Source of the DNA: Undaria pinnatifida
Lineage: Eukaryota > Sar > Phaeophyceae > Laminariales > Alariaceae
Assembly: GCA_012845835.1 (NCBI GenBank)
Contig: JABAKD010000029.1
Location: 3,382,844-3,446,843, forward strand
DNA: 64,000 nt
Direction of reading: 5' to 3'
Positions 32,579 through 44,500 of this stretch are shown here, one piece after another (within the stretch, counting starts at the first letter, position 1; the number at the start of each line of letters is the position of its first letter). Under the pieces are notes generated by a model. The model had not been told where the DNA came from. It was given only the letters and a program-made list of their open reading frames with translations, and searched no databases. The position numbers and the translations under genes are program-made.

Positions 32579-35500
32579 ATGGAGGCCATGGACGAGCAGC
32601 AGGCTCGCCAAAGTCTGCTAGAGGGCGGATACTTTGTGGCTCTGGGCGTTCCGCCCGGGGTTGAGTTCGGGATCGATCTCAAGAGCTATGAGGTGCCCAG
32701 TGGAGTTTTAATGGTTTGAATTGGATTGTACCTTTGCCTCTGAATTAGCTCCTCCCGTTCCCCCAACAATAGGTGCAGCGTGCACAAGCGCTGGTTGACC
32801 AATGAAGGGCCGGTTCCGTACCATGTGTGTTGCAAGTCCCCCACGACTAGGGTGGAGCTGGGCTGCATTTCCGCATTGGCACATGACTCTTGCTGGTGCT
32901 TGATTTTGGTGCATCCTGGACTGCTACTGCTGCTGTGTTTTACACGAGGCCTTTCTGGATTCTACGGGACTGTCAGAAAATCATTTCAAACTCGTGCGTC
33001 CTTCGTAGTTGGTACAGCAGCAGCAGAGCAGGGCTGGTATAATAGCCTCAGCGTTGTCATGGCCAGAACCCACGCAGGCGGTTCAGTAACTTAGTTGGGA
33101 ACTCAGGCATAGCGGGCTAACAAATGCTAGAACCGCGCCGAAGTTTTTGTGGACTAGCGCACTAACTGCTTGGAGTTGGTGTGGCATTGTTTCTTTAAGC
33201 AGTGGCAAGGGTAAGGTCAACTCGTACGGGAGACGGGATGGCGGGATCAGAAAACAAAACAGGAGTTCCCTTCATCGTGCAGACACCCCTGGTCAGGGCC
33301 GTTGGTAGACATGAGCCATTTCCGATCACTGCCCCGACGAAAAAAAATGTGCTAGCCGCACATACCACCAACCGCCGTCTGGACGGTTCCTCGCCTCACA
33401 AGGCACGAGATGACGTCAAGGCTTCAGGCTCTCATTGTCTCGAGCGAGAGCTCCAACCAAGCAGCACCAACAGCCGTCAAGCTTGGCAGCGGGCACTCTC
33501 AGAGCATTGGAGTACATATTCTCGAAGGTTAGATGTTAGATCGTGCCTTGTGGGGCGAGGAGTCGTCGGCGACGGTTGGTGCTATGTGTGGAAAGCACAG
33601 TTTTTCGCTGCTTCGGCACACACAAGATTTTCAGCGACATCTATCTGTGGGTTTCAACGCCACGAATGGGAAACCCTGTTTCGTTTTCCGATTTCGTCTC
33701 CCACAAGAGTTGGCCTGATATGGGTTGCGTTCGTACAGCACGAGCGCAGCAATCCGAGTATAACCATTGACGCGCGAGTGTCGTACGTCTCCCTATGCTG
33801 CACTTCGAACACGTACCAGATACACATCGTGCTCCATCAGCGCGGGCTGGACCCGAACTTGTTTCGGGGTTCGGGATTCGGGTGTCCCACCCACAGTAGA
33901 TTTAATACCGTGTCAGATTTGAATTGTCCAGGATTTTGTTTTATTCCTCTTACACGCCAAGAAGACCAATCGTGGTCGTGCCCTCCATCCCCGCTCTATC
34001 CTCCCCCCCCTCCTCCCTGCCCCTTAAATATCCCCCAAACCCACGCTCGCCCAGCCCTCATCACCCCTCACACACCCCACGTGTTTGTCCCACTCGTCTG
34101 ACCTTTGGAAATCGTACGCCCGGGGGCGGATACTGCAGACAGGACAACGGTTCAAGGGGGTGAAGATGATCCCCCCGGGCTTGCACTTCGTCCACTGTGG
34201 CACGGGCGAGGGCGAAAAGCAGGTTCGTGATGCTTTCGTGGCACTCTGGGAAATCTTGTTCGTTCGCGCCGATTGAGCGCTCTATAGGCGCTGCGTTTTG
34301 GTTGTGTTGCACACGTGTAGGTCTTCGTCTTCTTCGTACCAGGAATTGGCTTTTTGCTGTCTGCGCGTGTTTGTAGGCATTAGGTGGAGGTGCGGGCATG
34401 TTGTTGTTTGTTGTTGTTGTTGTTGTTGTTGTTGGTGGTGGTGGTGCCCTCGCGTAATGTCGTTGTCATAATGTGGTCCATGGTCACAGGACAGACCCCT
34501 AATACTCTGGAATGGAAGCACACGAGCAAACAATAAACAGACAAATGTAGCATATAGCTCTCTAATAAATTGCCGTAGTACCTACCTTGTAGCCAACTAG
34601 AGACCTAGCCGAATATCCGTAACAGCCAGTCGGCGACTTGTAGTCGGCCAACCCTGATAAACCGCGCCCAAACCCCTTGTCGACAACGAATCGGTGAAAT
34701 TAGTGCAGTGGCTCATTTTCCGCGCGGCGCCGGGGGCGTCGGTGGCGGTGGCGCGGTGGGACAGCCGGAGCGGAGGGCCTCGTGGACGACTAGTATTTAT
34801 AATTTAAGGATTGTATCGGGGTGAGGTAACCCGTTAGACTGCTTCGTTTGTCGGTTGTTTAGGTGATTTGGCCAGCGCCGTAATTGGTGGGTATAGAGTA
34901 ATTTATTCCCCTTTTTGTTCATTTTGGGAGACGATATCGAAACGAGACCTCAAAGGCCTCGTCGGTAATCGATCAATCGGTGTACGCATTGCAGGGACTG
35001 TTCTTCCGGGCGGCGGCGGGGTCGGTGGCGGTGGCGCAGTGGGACGCAGAGGCTGAGGACCTCGTGGATGCGCAGCAATGCCTGCCGGAGGGCGCGCTGC
35101 GAGCACTAAGAGAGTCCGTGCTCCGACTAGAATTGGACGCCAGTCTCGGGTAAGGGCTGCCCTGTCGATTCTTCTTTAGATATTTGTTGATTTCTGCTGT
35201 TTTGTTTGTTTTTTGTCGGTTTCATTTTTCGGGGGGTTTGTTTATTTGGCTTCTTTCGTTGTAAATTGTTGGTTGTTGGCTTTGGTCGCACGTGGGACGC
35301 CGAAGCGGGGGAACTCGTGAACGGACCGCAGCGCTTGCCGGAAACCGCTGCAAGAACGCTGAGGGAGTTCCACACTGCGACTAGAAACGGACGCCAGTCT
35401 TGGGGTAACTTTTATAGTTCGTCGCTGTTTTTTGTTTTTTCTTGTGCTTGAATTTTTGTTTTCGTTTTGTTTTTGTTGGTCTTTGGACCGTTTCTAATGG

Positions 35501-38500
35501 CAAGGCGATGTAAAAAAACAAATAGAGTGTTTGCGAAAATACGTTTCTAAAAATTTACTTGCCTTCCGCTAAAAAAAGTAAATTGCCTTCCCACCGAGTT
35601 TTTGGTGTGTTTGCGCTAGCGGTAAACAAAATCCTGCAGGCGACGCCTCCGAAATTTAAAAGGGAAACGGGGATGTGCGCGATTGTAATATACGTACGAG
35701 TACATACAGCAGCAGTACGAGTACTCGCTGTACGTACTCCAGTCTCGAGCCTCTCGTTCCAGGTGCAGCATACCTGGTACACGGTATAATACATGCAAGC
35801 ACCCAACAGACTACAAATCAGAGGTATGGGGGTCTGTCTATACGTACAGCAGCAGCAGTACGAGTTACTGCTGTATAGTACTATACGATACGAGTATTCG
35901 TTGTACGTACTCGAGTCTCGAGCCTCTCGTTTCAGGTGCAGCAGTACCTGGAACACGGTACATGCAAGCACCCAACAGACTACAAATCAGAGGTATGGCG
36001 GTCTGTCTCGCGCGTAAAAACTCCTTGTGAGCAGGGACTACCTCATTACACGTGCTACAAGCAGAACAACGCCTTCCTCATGCGACGGAAGGGAAGGCGA
36101 AGCGCAGTTTCCCCATGGAACGTGACCTGTTATTGCGAAGCACCACCCTGCGAAGAATCCGCAGTGCACGCAGCGGTTTAGGGCAGAGGAGTTTCCGCTC
36201 CTCTGCCCTAAACCAAAAGTCATGCCACGCTTCAGTCGCGGTGATGTTGGAGAAGCGCGGTGGCTGCTGTCGCACAGATGGACCGATACGAGTCCTATCT
36301 TGCCAGATGCGGCACACGATAGCCGCAATCAAGGCGCGTGGTGTCGCTCTCTGCGTTGAGGCTCCCCCCGCGTGCGTTCGACTCCGCCAGCTGCGAGAAG
36401 TTCACCACAGCTTGCAGCAAGCGCTGAACCCTTGGTCACGGACGCAGAGGGCAGCAACAGACGGTTCATCACCGGCCTGATGCATATCTCTGATGTTACG
36501 CCTGCGCGACATGCTCAGGGTACTACCCTCTCCATCCTCCGTGCGTTCGTTGCTTGTGCTGCTGCTGTGCAAACAGCGGTGCTTGTCCTGTTTGTCCCGT
36601 GGTTGGGGCACTATTAGGCCCTTGCAGAGGCGTTCTGCCTCGGACAAATGCTCGGTGCGTTGTAGGCCAATAAAACAGAGAGACAAAAATTAGCGCAACT
36701 TTTGATCAAAACCTACCTTCGATGAAGTACATTTTTGCCTTTTTTTCAGAAATTTACCGCAAATCTTACCTTCGGGATAATTTTTGAACAAGTAAATTTC
36801 TAAAAACGTACTTTCGCAAACACACAAATATCGAAAATAAACTATCCAAACTATTAGTGTACGACTGCCTGTGGACCCTTCTTTTTACATAAATATTTCG
36901 GAACTGTCCAATTGTTCGGAAAAAAATGGATTTCAGGCGGTAATCTTGGCCACCATCTTAGATCTGAAGCGGCGAGATTTCGCGTACTCTACACACAACG
37001 TTCGACGAAATCAACGGCATCGTCTTGAAAATTGAACGTGGCGAGCTCGTTAGGGGCTCCGACCCACCCTTGGCGTACAGTGGTCGCACTACGGCCAGTG
37101 ATGTGTGGCGGGGGTCGACCAGGCTTCGGTTAAACATGTTTTGGGTGGCTGGTGTGTCGAAAGCAGAGACAAGAACTCTCGATCGGCCCCCAACGGGCAA
37201 ACGATGGAATTTTGAACAGATTTGGCAGCATGCCATAGGACACCGCGGGCAACCTCTCGCTCCCCTAGAGCATGGATCAACGTTATCTCTTCGGCGCTGT
37301 CACCTACATTTATACGGCCTTGTCCGGACGAAGAGGGCTGATCGTAGGTTGTTTCTATCTCGAGGTCGAGTGTCAATCGTGGTTTTGTTGGACATCATCG
37401 ACCGAGGCGTAATGAAAATTGATGGAGTGCGACGCTTGACCAAAAATAACTGAAATAATCATTATTGATATTTTTTTCCCCTGCAGCGACGGTGCAAAAA
37501 CCTCTTCAGCAAAACAACAAAAAGGATAAAAAACTTGGAACATGATTAGTTCAACATGCCCTTCTTTGTCCAACGTTGTTGAATCTTTTGCTAGATCGTG
37601 TTGGTTTTGTTGAACGTTGTTGATGTTTGATCTTCGTTTTGATTTTGGTTGGTTTTGTTTCTTTGGGCGGGGGTGAAGAGGGGGTGGGGGAGGGGTCGGG
37701 GGAAAGAGCGGGAGGGCATGGGGGGGGGGGGGTGGGGGGGGGTGACGCGTGAAAGTCGCCCGTGTGCGACTGTGTTGGATTAACTGCACGTGGGCTTAGG
37801 CGATGAAAGGGCAGAAGGCTCAGAGCCATGTAGTCTTTCCCCTTCAGCTCGAAAGCTCTTGCGCGGGTCGATCTGGTTCGATTCCGTTCGGTCCGGTTCG
37901 GTTCGGTTCGGTTCGATTCGGTTCGAAACTTCCGTTCGGTTCGAAACTTTCGTTCGATTCGGTTCGAAACTCAAAGACGTGTTGTTGTTTCAACGGCGCG
38001 ATGTTGTTCGAATTTTTCGCGATGTAGAAATAGCTACGGGATTCGGGTACTTTCGATTCCCCGTCCACCCCAACCCCCATCCCCGACCCCTTCCCCGTCA
38101 CCGGCCCCGGCCCCTACCCCCACCCACCACACGCCACTCCCCCACACCCCACACCCCCACACCCTCCCCCCCTCCCGGGGTTTACGTATTTTAGGCCTTC
38201 CCGATGGACCAGTGGGCACCTTGGTTGAACCTCGCCAACTGTATGACCGACTCTACACCCCCACCCCCTCCCCTCCTCCCGGGGTTTCCGTTTGTTAGGC
38301 CTTCCCCGATGGACCAAGGGGTCCCCGGGTTGAACCTCGCCAACTGCATCACGGAATCAGTCGTTATCCCACCCCCATCTCCCCCAACCCCCACAGCTAC
38401 CCCCATCCCCCCACCCCGCCCCTACCCCAATCCTAACCCCGATCCCCCCCGCCGCCGCCTCCACATATCGCGGGGTTTCCATCAACAGGCCTTACCCGAT

Positions 38501-41500
38501 GGACCAGCGGGCACCCTGGCTGAACCTAACGAACTGCATGACCGACTCAGTTCTAGAACGGTGTGGGGTGCCCATAGGGGCTAAGGTGCTCGCGGGTTCG
38601 TCTGCGGCCGAGGAAGGGGAGCCGGGGGGACTCAACTCTCCGCCCGGAAACGATGGCGCCGGGAGACGGAGCGCGGGGGGGGGGGGGGGCTGGGATGGAA
38701 ATTGTGCCGCATTTCCCTCATGTGGGCAGGGTGGCACATTTTTGCCAGCTTCCGGTAAGGATGGGAGGAGATGGGGAGGGGGGGGGGCAAGATGTGTGGG
38801 GGGGGGGGGGGGGGGGGCGTGCTCATTTTTTGTTGAGCTTACTAATTTGACCATTGTCCACGCATCCCTTTTGAGACGGGGCACAGCGGGGGAGGGAGAC
38901 GGGTACTCGCTTGTTGAGGGAAGGGGGAATTGTGGCCATTATCTGTATCCCCTAGGACGTATTCTCGCTACTATCTAGTGTACGAAACTTCTCGATGTCA
39001 CGTTCGTGTAGATTCCTCGTCTCCTTCTCCAACACCCCCCGTTCCTCCATGCGTTTCCCGGAACAGGGGCGGTCAGCGACGCGTTCCTCGCTCGACAGCT
39101 CGGCGGGTGCGGCCTCAGGGGAACCGATTGACCCCCAACGTCTGACGAAGATAAATATGGACGGAAGCGAAGCGCTGCGCGGGTTGATCGCGTCCACTTT
39201 CAGAGGCGCCTGGGTGAGTCATGGTGGTGCCATATGACGGGGAGGACGCGGGGCAGGGGGGGGGTTAGAAGGTGGCGTGGTCTCGATAAACGTGTTTTAC
39301 ATTACTCGTAGACGGTTGGTTGTACCGGATTTCTCGTGTGGTTGGTTGATATCTCGGGGTCTCGCGAGAGTTAATGATGGCTCTGACCTAGAGGTGCTCA
39401 AAACTGGTGCTTCCTTTGTTGGCAAATTGATGGATATTGTATCTTTTTTTTTTGTCCACCATCGTTTTCCGTTTGTTTTTTAGCTAGAGTTGAAAAAGAA
39501 GTGCACGTTGTGAATGATGCGCCTGCATTAGCTAACCTAGAAGTGCTGAACGACGGTGCCTCCTTCGTCCGTCGCCGCTTGTCGGTTTTCTAGGACAACT
39601 ACTGTAGTTTTCGGTCGGGTGGTGGTGTAGTGCCCAGCTAACGGGCGTGGTCTTATACAATATACACCAGCATGATAAGCTACGAACGCGCGAGTCAGGT
39701 GCAAAAGCGCTTCGCAAATCACCGCGGGAATTAAATGTAATACCTAGCCATTTTCACAGTCAGCCAGCTCACTACGTTGTCGGGTTCTTTTCTGTTGTCC
39801 GTGCATTGTGCAGACGGAGCTCCTGGGCGAGCTGCAGCTTTCCTTCGTGCTGTTCGTGTCCCTGTCGTCGCTCAGGGGGTTTCGACACTGGCAGGCGTTG
39901 TCCGCTTTGCTCTGCCGATGCGGGGATGCTCTGGCAACCGACCCCGCCTTGTTCACGGCCTTCATTCGAGTGAGTGCGGGGGTAATTTACGTAGGTATAT
40001 ACCGGGACTTATGACGGGCCGGATCACTTCTCGAGGGCCGAATCGGGCGAGGGTGACTCGACCAGACTAGACGCGTGGTATTTGAAAACCTCCTGACCCA
40101 ACCCGACCCGACCCGACCCGTGTTATTATCGAAAACCTGCTGACCCGACCGGACTCGACCCGCAAGTTTATAAGACCAATCTCGACCCGATCCGTGGACC
40201 GGATCTTTTCCCGTGAAAAATCCTGGTGTTTGACGCTCTGGACAGAAGTTTAGGGAACAATTGATATTCATGACAGTACCCGAACGGTCCTTATGCTTTT
40301 GTGTGGAACGTGGTGTAACTTGCCAGCTACTATCGAGTCATGCCGCTGTATCGGGGTTTCCTACCGTATTTGGCCTGAGATTCGCCCCGGGTGATATTGA
40401 TCATAATTGGGTTACGGGTCTTTTTTTTGTTACCAAGGCGGTATCTAACGACCCCCGGTGATGGACTGGACCCTTCGTTTTTTTTTTTTTTTTCATCAGG
40501 CGGACGGGTTTCCTGCGGTGGGGTGGTATCTCACATAAGGGGGTCTCTTGGACAAAATGCGGCAATGTTTCTTAGAATCGTATTGTAGCGTGTTGGCTTG
40601 CTGATTGGCTGGCTGGCTGGCTGGTTGGCTGATTGGTTGGGTGGCTGATTGATTGGTTGGTGCGTTGGTTGGTCGGTTGGTTGATTGGATGGTTGATCGG
40701 ATGGTTGGTTGGTCGGTTGGTTGGTTGGTTAGTTGGTTGATGGGGTGGTTGGTTGGTCTGTTGGTTGGTCTACTGGTTCGTTATTTGATTGGCCGGTTTA
40801 TTGATTCCTTGCTTGCTGTGTTGGTTGGTTTCTGGTTATTTAAGTGGTTGATTGGCCAGTGATTTGATTGGCTGTTTACATGGCAGCGCATCGGGGGTTG
40901 GGAATTGGTTGGTTGATTGACTTTTTGATTGGTTGGTCGGTTGGTGTGTAGGTCGATTAGCTGGTTATTGTAGTCGGTCAGAGCCTTTTTCGGAACCCTC
41001 GAACGCTGTTTTGCCGGCAAGAACAGCAACTTGCTCGGTCTCGCCGCGCGGTGGACCTATGCTCCCGGTCTCGAAACTACCTCCCGGCATGTCCCCAGAC
41101 TCGTCGCCCCGTCCCCACCGGTCCCATTCATGACGTCATATTTCCCCCATCCACACCACCACTCGCAGCCCCACCCCTACCCCCACCCCTACCCCGATCC
41201 TTACCCCTACCCCCAACCCCCTCGCCATTATCCCCATCCCGGCCCCGACCCTTACCCCGCCCCTACCCCCAACCCTACCCTACCCCCGACCCCGCCCTAC
41301 CCCTACCCCTACCCAACCCCCACCCCTACCCAACCTCTTTCTTGTTTTGCTCTTCTTTTTTTTCTCACACTTCTACTTTCCAGCTTCTGGACAAGGCGTG
41401 GTCACAGGTGTCGTCCCTTTTCCCCCCCGGTTCTTGCCTTTCAATTTTTATCGCGCATAGGGTTCATCAATCCCACTGCTCGTCGATTTTTCATCGAGTG

Positions 41501-44500
41501 TTGCTAACTCACGCTCTCGCGCTTTCCGCAAGTTAATTTGCCCACAAGAAAACAGTCCCTGCCAATTTATACGAGTGTGCACTCGGCGGGGCTCGAGCTC
41601 ACGAAACAGACACATACCATGCTCGAGGATCACCTGATACGCCACCGGGGCGACCGGCTATTATACTCTACTCCTACCCAACCCCCACCCCTACCCAATC
41701 CCTACCCCTGCACCGCCCCTCTACCCCTAGCCTACCCCAACCCCTACTGTACCCCCACCTCTACCCTCACATCTCCACCCCTAACCCCACCCCTACCCTC
41801 ACCCCCATACCCATATCCCTACCCCGCCCTACCCCTTTCCCTAACCAACCTTCTCCCCTACCCAGCCCCCACCGCTACCCAGCCCCCACCCCTACCCAGC
41901 CCCCACCCCTACCCAGCCCCCACCCCTACCCAACTACCCAACCCCCACCCCTACCCACCCCCTACCCCTACCCAAATCCCACCCCTACCCAACCCCTACC
42001 CCTACCCAACCCCCACTCCTACCATACCCCCACCCCTACCGTACCCCACCTCTACCCCCATGTCTATCCCCACCCCTAACCCCGCCCCTACCGCCACCCC
42101 TATTCCCATATCCCTACCCTCACCCCTACCCCCACTTCAACCCCCGTGATTACCTTCTTTTTTTTCCGACTCTGGGCAGATGCTCCACGCTCACCTCAAA
42201 CTGGTTCCCGAGGATTTCTTCGACGTCGAGCTGTCCAAGGATAACTTCTTGGTGCCGTGCTTGTCCGCCTTGCTTCAGGTACGGGTTCCAAGCCCCCCAC
42301 ATTTCCGTTTCCCCGGCCCTACTCCGCCTCTCTTTCGTGTGGCGTGTAACGCGTTGCTCCGTAAAAGGCCCCGCGAACGAACGAGCACCGCTTGTTGCCA
42401 TTACCCCTTACACCACTGCCACCACCATCATCGCCACCCCGAAGGTGGACACGGCGGTGGTGGAGTCGGCAGAGGCGCCGCAAGATCAGCAGGCGCGCTT
42501 TTTATGGCCCTCCAACTTGACGAGTTTTTGTAGTAGTATTCTCTATTGGGGCAACATGGACCTATGGACTGACTGCTGCTATTCAGGGTGCCTCTGGCTC
42601 TGTAATGGTCACTCGTACAAGGACTGCTTGGATATTACACGTCTGGTGTTAGTTGTGTGCTGTCCCCCTCACCCCTTCGGACAGGAGGAGGGGCGGCGCC
42701 GTTCGTTCAGGCAGGCGATAACGCCTGCCAGCTATAAAGGAGACAAGTGCCATGAAAAAAATAAAATAAAATAACATCCAAGAGGGGATACCATGACATT
42801 TTTTTGTTGTTGCTGTTGATGAGTTGCAGCAGTGGCCGACACGTGTCGTGGAGATTCAGTCGTATTTTTCTGGTACTTTTTCGCGGCTCCTAACGTAATG
42901 AGGAGCTCTATCCCCCCCCCTAACCCAGCCAGCTGATTTTGAGAAAAAAACATGAAAGTACAGCCCGAATGGAAAATCTCAATGATAAAGGAATGCAAAA
43001 ACGAAAAAAAGTGCCAAAAAAAAATAAAATGGCATTACACAATGTTGATTTTTAAGAAAAAAACGAAAAGCAACCCGATGAAAAATCTCAAATAATGTAG
43101 GTATAACAAAACGAAAAAAAAATGCCAAAAAAAAATGTGACATTACGATGATTTTGAGAACAATGAAAACTGCAACCCGAATAAACAATCTCAAAATATA
43201 TTCGTAGGTATAACAAAACGAAAAAAACGGCGAAGAAAATAAAAATGACTTTTACGACGATTTTGAGAAAAAGGAAAACTGCAACCCGAATAAGCAATAT
43301 CAAATAATGTTCGTAGGTATAACCAAACGAAAAAAAATGCGAAAAAAATGCGTTTACGACGATTTTGATGAAACTGAAAACTGCAACCCAAATAAGCAAA
43401 CTCAAGATCTATTCGTAGATACAACAAAACGAAAAATAAATGCGAAACAAAAAAAAGGATTTGGGAGTCTCGAAACTCGAGATATATTTTTGCCAAAAAG
43501 TAGTATCTTATACCTCTATTTTTCGTAGCAGGCATGGGATACCCCGATGTAAGAGCGCCCCCCCCGTGACGAAATCGAAACAGGCGTTCTTAACTACGCA
43601 TTGATCTTGTCTTATAGTAGGCCATATATGGCTGTTGAGTGTGGTGAGACGTTCCGATTTTTTACCGCTCTAAAGTCCCTAGTACTCTCAAAGTGCCGAT
43701 TTTGACCGCTCTTAGCCCTTTTGGGACCCGTTCGTAAAAATAACTGAAAGCGACGAACGCCATCTCATCGAAAGCTTCTCGGAAAAGCTTGAGGCAATCC
43801 GAGTATCGCCATGCCCCACGCTTTGTGCCTCACTGCTTCCTGCATTCGTTGCAGTTGGAACGCATCTCTTCCACCAACAACAGCTATCGATAGACCAGGA
43901 TTGCTTCACGTGGCCGATGCTGTAATCGGCAGTTTTCTTCGTTAATTTTTTCGTCTCAAGCCTCAGAAAGGTCAAGTCCCGAAAGCTCATTGTTTTGGCG
44001 GATTTGACCGCTCTTACGCTCGGAATGCCCTTATCTTGGGGCTTCTCTTGAGTCGAGGTAACCCACGGTAGCCCTTTTGGTACCGGGATATATCGGGCAA
44101 ATAAATAAACGATGGGCTAGGTGTTTTCGGTTGTCTATGAGTTTGAGCGCGCAGTTCCAGCAGTATCGTGATATGAGTATCATGCTGTGCCGGTGTCGTA
44201 TGGCTCCCTTGCGTTATCACCCACCAACGAAGAAGTTCATGCTCCCCCCTCCCTCCCTCCCTCTCTCCCTCCCTCCCTCTCTCCCTCCCTCCGATTTTTG
44301 TTTGCGATTTATCCGCTCGTGTCAACGGCTTTTTTAAACAATCAACAGAACGTCCTGCCAGACAAGTCCCTGGCTCCCAAGCTAGCGGACGCCGGCAAGA
44401 GACTCCTCAAGTTTCTTCGACAGAGGTTCGGGCTGTTTACGCCAGACGGGGGGGATCCATCATCACAACCGTCCTTACCGTCACCATCACCATCACCAGC

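Noticed and set aside
33202..34101. 299-codon open frame on the plus strand
   Set aside because: It lies inside AAR2 intron 1, contains part of a non-coding tandem repeat and a C-rich tail, and shows no domain; chance or decayed element.
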